Assembly (NCBI GenBank): GCA_037200045.1
Contig: JBBCHM010000001.1
Coordinates: 1,178,001-1,242,000, forward strand
DNA: 64,000 nt
Origin: Rhizomicrobium sp.
Lineage (GTDB): Bacteria; Pseudomonadota; Alphaproteobacteria; Micropepsales; Micropepsaceae
Direction: 5' to 3'
Part shown: positions 52,078 to 64,000 of the stretch, in pieces
Layout: every line of letters starts with the position of its first letter
How positions within the stretch are numbered: position 1 is the stretch's first letter
Notes under the pieces: generated by a model
Database searches by the model: none
What the model saw: the letters and a program-made list of their open reading frames with translations, nothing else
What the model was told of the DNA's origin: nothing
Position numbers and translations under genes: made by a program

Positions 52078-52638
52078 ATGAGCGACGCAGCAACCAAGAC
52101 CGTCAACGCCAACGCGAAGTGGTACATCGTCCACACCTACTCGAATTTCGAGAAGAAGGTGGCCGAGGAGATCAAGCGCCAGGCGAAGATCCAGGGCCTC
52201 GAGGAAGAGGTCGTCGACGTCGTGGTGCCGACCGAGGAAGTCCTCGAAGTGCGCCGCGGCCAGAAGGTCAAGGCGGAGCACAAATTCCTGCCGGGCTATG
52301 TGCTCTTGCACGCCCACCTGACGGATCATTGCTACCACCTGGTCAAGAACGTGGCGAAGGTCACCGGCTTCCTCGGCCAGAACAACAAGCCGATGCCGCT
52401 GCGCCAGGCCGAGGTCGACCGCATCCTCAACCAGGTCAGCGAGGGCGCGGAGAATCCGAAATCGACGATCACCTTCGAGATCGGCGAGCAGGTCCGCGTC
52501 GCGGACGGCCCGTTCACCTCCTTCACCGGCACGGTGGAAGAGGTCGACGAGGACCGCAGCCGCGTGAAGGTCGCCGTCTCGATCTTCGGCCGCGCGACGC
52601 CGGTCGAATTGGAATTCACGCAGGTGGAGAAGGTCTGA
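52078..52638 (+). CDS. nusG: Transcription termination/antitermination protein NusG
   Basis: NusG contacts RNA polymerase and Rho or S10. The 186-residue protein has the NGN domain (AKWYIVHTYSNFEKKVAEEI, PGYVLLHAHL, KVTGFLG) and a C-terminal KOW domain (GEQVRVADGPFTSFTGTVEE). It ends the secE-nusG pair. A 190-base gap with a repeat half-element and a hairpin follows before rplK. Confidence 0.97.
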   Translation: MSDAATKTVNANAKWYIVHTYSNFEKKVAEEIKRQAKIQGLEEEVVDVVVPTEEVLEVRRGQKVKAEHKFLPGYVLLHAHLTDHCYHLVKNVAKVTGFLGQNNKPMPLRQAEVDRILNQVSEGAENPKSTITFEIGEQVRVADGPFTSFTGTVEEVDEDRSRVKVAVSIFGRATPVELEFTQVEKV

Positions 52639-52652
52639 CGCAACCACCTCGG

Positions 52653-52686
52653 TGTCATGGCCCGCGAATGCGGGCCACCCAGGTGA
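52653..52686. repeat. Family A half-element
   Basis: TGTCATGGCCCGCGAATGCG...CCCAGGTGA, a single GGTGA-type end without the inverted partner. It lies 14 bases after the nusG stop inside the nusG-rplK gap. Confidence 0.75.
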
Positions 52687-52732
52687 AACGGGTGCTGTGA
52701 GAGTCATTGGCGCGCGGATGCGCGTTTGATGG

Positions 52733-52754
52733 GTGGCCGGGTCAAGCTGGCCAC
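52733..52754 (+). promoter_or_regulatory. Hairpin in the rplK leader
   Basis: GTGGCC and GGCCAC pair around GGGTCAAGCT. In many bacteria protein L1 represses the L11-L1 mRNA by binding a leader stem that mimics its rRNA site. This is the only compact stem seen before rplK, but similarity to the L1 site has not been shown. Confidence 0.3.
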
Positions 52755-52828
52755 GACGAGTGCAAAGGAACGCGGGAGGGCCAAGCCGGTCCGTTCGAAC
52801 CGCAAACCGCTAAGGAGGCGGTCAGAGA

Positions 52829-53257
52829 GTGGCAAAGAAGATTACCGGTTACATCAAGCTGCAGGTGCCCGCCGGCGCGGCCAATCCGTCGCCGCCGATC
52901 GGCCCCGCGCTCGGCCAGCGCGGCCTCAACATCATGGAGTTCTGCAAGGGCTTCAACGCCAAGACGCAGGACCAGGAGAAGGGCACCCCGATCCCGGTGA
53001 CCATCACCGTGTTCTCGGACAAATCCTTCACCTTCGAGATGCGCACGCCGCCGGCGTCGTTTTTCCTGAAGAAGGCCGCCAAGCTCACCTCGGGCTCCAA
53101 GTCGCCCGGGCTCACCTCCGCCGGGTCGGTGACCAAGGCGCAGGTCCGTCAGATCGCGGAAGCGAAGATGAAGGACCTGAACGCCAACGACGTCGAGATG
53201 GCGATGCTCATGATCGAGGGCTCCGCGCGCTCGATGGGCATCGAGGTGAAGGGATAA
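52829..53257 (+). CDS. rplK: 50S ribosomal protein L11
   Basis: L11 forms the GTPase-associated centre with 23S rRNA. The 142-residue protein has the Pro-rich N-terminal domain ([20 protein letters not shown]) and the C-terminal rRNA-binding domain ([33 protein letters not shown]). It starts at a GTG with TAAGGAGG ten bases upstream. Confidence 0.98.
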   Translation: MAKKITGYIKLQVPAGAANPSPPIGPALGQRGLNIMEFCKGFNAKTQDQEKGTPIPVTITVFSDKSFTFEMRTPPASFFLKKAAKLTSGSKSPGLTSAGSVTKAQVRQIAEAKMKDLNANDVEMAMLMIEGSARSMGIEVKG

Positions 53258-53262
53258 CCGCG

Positions 53263-53970
53263 ATGACACTCTCCAAGCGATTCAAGAAAGCCGTCGAAGG
53301 CGTCGACGCCACCAAGGCCTATCCGGTCGAGGAAGCCGTCAAGCTGATCAAGTCGCGCGCCACCGCCAAGTTCGACGAGACGATCGAGCTGTCGATCAAT
53401 CTCGGCGTCGATCCGCGCCATGCCGACCAGATGGTGCGCGGCGTGTCCTCGCTGCCGAACGGAACCGGCCGCAAGCTGCGCGTCGCGGTGTTCGCCAAGG
53501 GCGCCAAGGCCGACGAGGCCCGCAAGGCCGGGGCCGACATCGTCGGCGCCGAGGACCTCGCCGCCGAGGTCACGGCCGGCAAGATCGATTTCGACCGCTG
53601 CATCGCGACGCCCGACATGATGGGCATCGTCGGCCGCCTCGGTAAGGTGCTGGGTCCGCGCAATTTGATGCCGAACCCGCGCGTCGGGACGGTGACGATG
53701 GACGTGACCCAGGCGATCAAGGACGCCAAGGGCGGCGCCGTCGAGTTCCGCGTCGAGAAGGCGGGCATCGTCCAGGCCGGCGTCGGCAAGGCGAGCTTCA
53801 CCGAGGACGCCATCGTCCAGAACGTGAAGTCCTTCGTCGACAGCGTGATGAAGGCCAAGCCGACCGGCGCCAAGGGCGTCTACATGAAGAAGGTGTCGAT
53901 CTCCTCGACGATGGGCCCGGGCGTGAAGATCGCGCTGGCATCCGTCGGCGCGGGCGGCGCGGAGGCATGA
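53263..53970 (+). CDS. rplA: 50S ribosomal protein L1
   Basis: L1 forms the mobile stalk at the E site and acts as a translational repressor of its operon. The 235-residue protein shows [53 protein letters not shown] and a closing [16 protein letters not shown]. The stop overlaps the ATG of an extra small gene (ATGA), which is not usual at this place. Confidence 0.98.
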   Translation: MTLSKRFKKAVEGVDATKAYPVEEAVKLIKSRATAKFDETIELSINLGVDPRHADQMVRGVSSLPNGTGRKLRVAVFAKGAKADEARKAGADIVGAEDLAAEVTAGKIDFDRCIATPDMMGIVGRLGKVLGPRNLMPNPRVGTVTMDVTQAIKDAKGGAVEFRVEKAGIVQAGVGKASFTEDAIVQNVKSFVDSVMKAKPTGAKGVYMKKVSISSTMGPGVKIALASVGAGGAEA

Positions 53971-54194
53971 CGGTGGCGGCGTGGTTCGGGCCCAAGGACG
54001 TCGGTTCGGGGATCAGCCCCCGCGGCGTTGCCGGCTGGATTGCGCTGTTGGTGTTCCTCGGCGGGCTCGCCGGCATCACTTGGCTGCATCGCCATTACGG
54101 CCTTGCGCTCTGGTCGTTGCTGGCGGCTCTGGCCGTATGGGTCGTGGCGTTCTTCGCGGTGGTGTCCTCCACCTACCGCTACGACCGAGTTTGA
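53967..54194 (+). CDS. Small membrane protein between rplA and rplJ
   Basis: The 75-residue protein has two hydrophobic segments ([18 protein letters not shown], about 23-40, and [20 protein letters not shown], about 46-65), a short N-terminal region with [11 protein letters not shown] and a tail TYRYDRV. Its ATG overlaps the rplA stop, so it is translated by coupling to L1. L1 and L10 genes are normally neighbours with only a leader between them. Base composition matches the chromosome. I do not recognise the family. Confidence 0.7.
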   Translation: MTVAAWFGPKDVGSGISPRGVAGWIALLVFLGGLAGITWLHRHYGLALWSLLAALAVWVVAFFAVVSSTYRYDRV

Positions 54195-54465
54195 AGAATT
54201 CCGGCGGACGATCGCCGGAACTGTCCGAGACCGCTGGAGTGCTTCGGCACTTAAATGTCCAGCGCAGACAGGGAAGAGAACCGGAATTCGAGGCCCATCT
54301 TCGGATGTCAGCCTCGCGCTTCGGGTTTGAGCCCTGGGACAGGAATTGTGTGTCACAGGGCAGGGCTCCGGATCGTCACGGAGACCTGTTGAGAACTGGT
54401 CTGGACGCCAAGCTACGGCCTTTTTGGCCTCAAGTAGCGAAGCGATAGGCCAAAAAGGAGCAGAA
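54195..54465 (+). promoter_or_regulatory. rplJL leader region
   Basis: The 271 bases before rplJ contain no coding frame. A long folded leader here is the usual binding place of the L10-L12 complex. Visible stems include GGAATT/AATTCC arms (near 54199 and 54290), CCGGCGGACGATCGCCGG near 54205, and the strong hairpin at 54419-54458 next to the start codon. Confidence 0.6.
54419..54458 (+). promoter_or_regulatory. Hairpin overlapping the rplJ ribosome-binding site
   Basis: CCTTTTTGGCC (54419-54429) is perfectly complementary to GGCCAAAAAGG (54448-54458), with an 18-base loop. The right arm contains most of the AAAGGAG Shine-Dalgarno sequence, whose last bases are 54459-54460, and the GTG start is at 54466. 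Folding would hide the ribosome site. There is no T tract after it, so termination is unlikely on this strand. Confidence 0.65.
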
Positions 54466-54981
54466 GTGGACAAAGCAGAGAAAGCGGAAGTCGTCGAAGA
54501 GCTGAAAGGCGTCTTCGCGAATGCCGGCTCCCTGGTTGTCGCCCACTATACCGGCATGACGGTGGCCCAGATGAACGATCTGCGGGGGCGCATGCGCGCC
54601 GCCGGAGCGTCCTTCCGGGTGTCGAAGAACCGTCTGGCGGTGCGCGCGCTCCAGGGAACGCCCGTGGAAGGCATCTCCCACCTCTTCAAAGGTCCGACCG
54701 GCATTGCGTACAGCAAGGACCCGGTCGCGGCTTCGAAGGTGGCGGTCGCCTACGCCAAGGATAACGAGAAACTCGTGATCCTGGGCGGTTCGGTCGGAGC
54801 AACGGCGCTGGATGCCGAGGGCGTGAAGGCCCTTGCCACCCTGCCGTCGCTCGACGAACTGCGGGGCAAGCTCGTGGGCCTCATTCTGGCGCCCGCGACC
54901 AAGATCGCCGGGGTTGTTCAAGCCCCCGCCGGTCAGCTCGCCCGCGTCATCGCGGCGTATTCCAAGAAGGAAGCGGCATAG
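54466..54981 (+). CDS. rplJ: 50S ribosomal protein L10
   Basis: L10 anchors the L7/L12 dimers to the ribosome. The 171-residue protein begins [20 protein letters not shown] and has [33 protein letters not shown] and [11 protein letters not shown]. The C-terminal helix for L12 binding is [14 protein letters not shown]. It starts at a GTG after AAAGGAG. The L10-L12 complex commonly represses its own mRNA. Confidence 0.97.
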   Translation: MDKAEKAEVVEELKGVFANAGSLVVAHYTGMTVAQMNDLRGRMRAAGASFRVSKNRLAVRALQGTPVEGISHLFKGPTGIAYSKDPVAASKVAVAYAKDNEKLVILGGSVGATALDAEGVKALATLPSLDELRGKLVGLILAPATKIAGVVQAPAGQLARVIAAYSKKEAA

Positions 54982-55073
54982 GGGAACAGCGGCCATTCGG
55001 CCGTGCGACCCCAAAAGTGGACGTCAACCTATTCATCAACATCGAACCCGAACCAACTGAAGGAACTATCGAA

Positions 55074-55448
55074 ATGTCTAAGATTGAACAGCTCGTCACC
55101 GATCTCTCGGGCCTCACCGTTCTCGAGGCCGCGGAACTCGCCAAGCTTCTCGAAGAGAAGTGGGGCGTTTCGGCCGCCGCTCCGGTTGCCGCCGCTGCTG
55201 CCGCTCCGGCCGCCGCCGCTGCCGCCGCCGTGGAGAAGACCGAGTTCACCGTCGTCCTGACCGACGCCGGCGACAAGAAGATCAACGTGATCAAGGAAGT
55301 GCGTCAGATCACGGGCCTGGGCCTCAAGGAAGCCAAGGACCTGGTCGAAGGCGCGCCGAAGGAAGTGAAGGCGGACGTCTCCAAGGACGAGGCCGCGAAG
55401 ATCAAGAAGCAGCTCGAGGACGCCGGCGCGAAAGTCGAGCTGAAGTAA
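55074..55448 (+). CDS. rplL: 50S ribosomal protein L7/L12
   Basis: L7/L12 is the multi-copy stalk protein that recruits translation GTPases. The 124-residue protein has the N-terminal dimer domain ([20 protein letters not shown]), an Ala-rich hinge and the globular domain ([39 protein letters not shown]). The ATG at 55074 follows GAAGGAAC. A longer frame from 55017 is not family-like. Confidence 0.98.
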   Translation: MSKIEQLVTDLSGLTVLEAAELAKLLEEKWGVSAAAPVAAAAAAPAAAAAAAVEKTEFTVVLTDAGDKKINVIKEVRQITGLGLKEAKDLVEGAPKEVKADVSKDEAAKIKKQLEDAGAKVELK

Positions 55449-55504
55449 AGGAGGCGAGGAGGGTTGAAGAACCCACCCCGCGTACATATTTCGTTAAACC
55501 CACC

Positions 55505-55533
55505 CCCTCCCGGCGATTCGCGCGCCGGGAGGG
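55505..55533 (+). promoter_or_regulatory. Hairpin in the rplL-rpoB gap
   Basis: CCCTCCCGGCG and CGCCGGGAGGG form a perfect 11-bp stem around ATTCGCG. There is no T tract. In E. coli this gap holds an attenuator and an RNase III site, so this stem may set the ribosomal protein to polymerase ratio. Confidence 0.5.
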
Positions 55534-55610
55534 CCGGTGGAACTCGTCATTGGTTTAGCAATTACTCGCACACCGCAGCGGTCAATTAGGACCGCAAGAA
55601 GGACGCAAGA

Positions 55611-63942
<8,332 letters not shown>

Positions 63943-63963
63943 ACCGCGGCCTCAAGCAATCCG

Positions 63964-63994
63964 AAAAGGGCCGCTGGCGACAGCGGCCCTTTTT
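63964..63994 (+). terminator. Rho-independent terminator after rpoC
   Basis: AAAAGGGCCGCTG-GCGA-CAGCGGCCCTTTT, a 13-bp stem, continues into a T-rich tract (TTTTTGTTTT). It begins about 20 bases after the rpoC stop and closes the long transcription unit. Confidence 0.9.
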
Positions 63995-64000
63995 GTTTTC

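Overview
The window is a 64 kb piece of a GC-rich (visibly about two thirds G+C) chromosome of an alphaproteobacterium. Three things point there. The first is gene order: pyrB-pyrC-plsY-dprA-topA-rnr-Nudix, rsh-pdxJ-acpS-lepB-rnc-era-recO, and tRNA-Tyr/tRNA-Gly/tuf/tRNA-Trp/secE/nusG/rplKAJL/rpoBC. The second is the protein types, such as an omega subunit opening [12 protein letters not shown] and a bifunctional Rsh. The third is cell-cycle style sites: a perfect TTAA-N7-TTAA CtrA box and a cluster of GANTC sites. I cannot fix the genus from sequence alone. No rRNA, CRISPR array, prophage or complete insertion sequence was seen.

Layout. 1-15.3 kb is housekeeping: a Nudix hydrolase (cut by the window edge), RNase R, topoisomerase I, DprA, PlsY, a dihydroorotase that has lost its catalytic residues next to aspartate carbamoyltransferase, RuvX, a VOC protein, and gatC-GNAT-gatA-gatB. 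15.3-16.5 kb is an unusual regulatory stretch with six GANTC sites, a 21-residue lysine-rich peptide gene with its own promoter and terminator, a CtrA box and a small Sel1-type gene. 16.5-25.4 kb holds slt, dapA, smpB, a molybdopterin oxidoreductase, a family-5 uracil-DNA glycosylase, a LabA-like NYN protein, folK, small secreted or membrane proteins, and rpoZ. 25.4-26.2 kb is a DUF1778/GNAT toxin-antitoxin pair placed between rpoZ and rsh. 28.56-29.9 kb is a lower-GC block of unrecognised small genes that interrupts the usual rsh-pdxJ neighbourhood.

30-43.3 kb continues with pdxJ-acpS-lepB-rnc-era-recO, parC, a crotonase, an MFS transporter and two tandem L,D-transpeptidases. 43.4-49.9 kb has rlmB and a probable metal-acquisition cassette: a CPLC/H-x-H protein, a TonB-dependent receptor, an ABC ATPase and permease, a DUF3299 protein and a convergent thioredoxin-like protein. 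50-64 kb is the translation and transcription supercluster, with a small membrane-protein gene inserted between rplA and rplJ and a hairpin that covers the rplJ ribosome-binding site. It ends at a strong terminator after rpoC.

The intergenic spaces carry two families of dispersed palindromic repeats. Family A is about 120-145 bp, built from two inverted ends that differ consistently (GGTGA versus GTTGA), and is present in both orientations. Family B is larger hairpins starting CCTCTCCCG, CCCTCCCG or CCTCCCCCG. Many genes are translationally coupled by ATGA, GTGA or TTGA overlaps: plsY-dprA, pyrB-pyrC, GNAT-gatA, gatA-gatB, pdxJ-acpS, rnc-era, and the ABC cassette.
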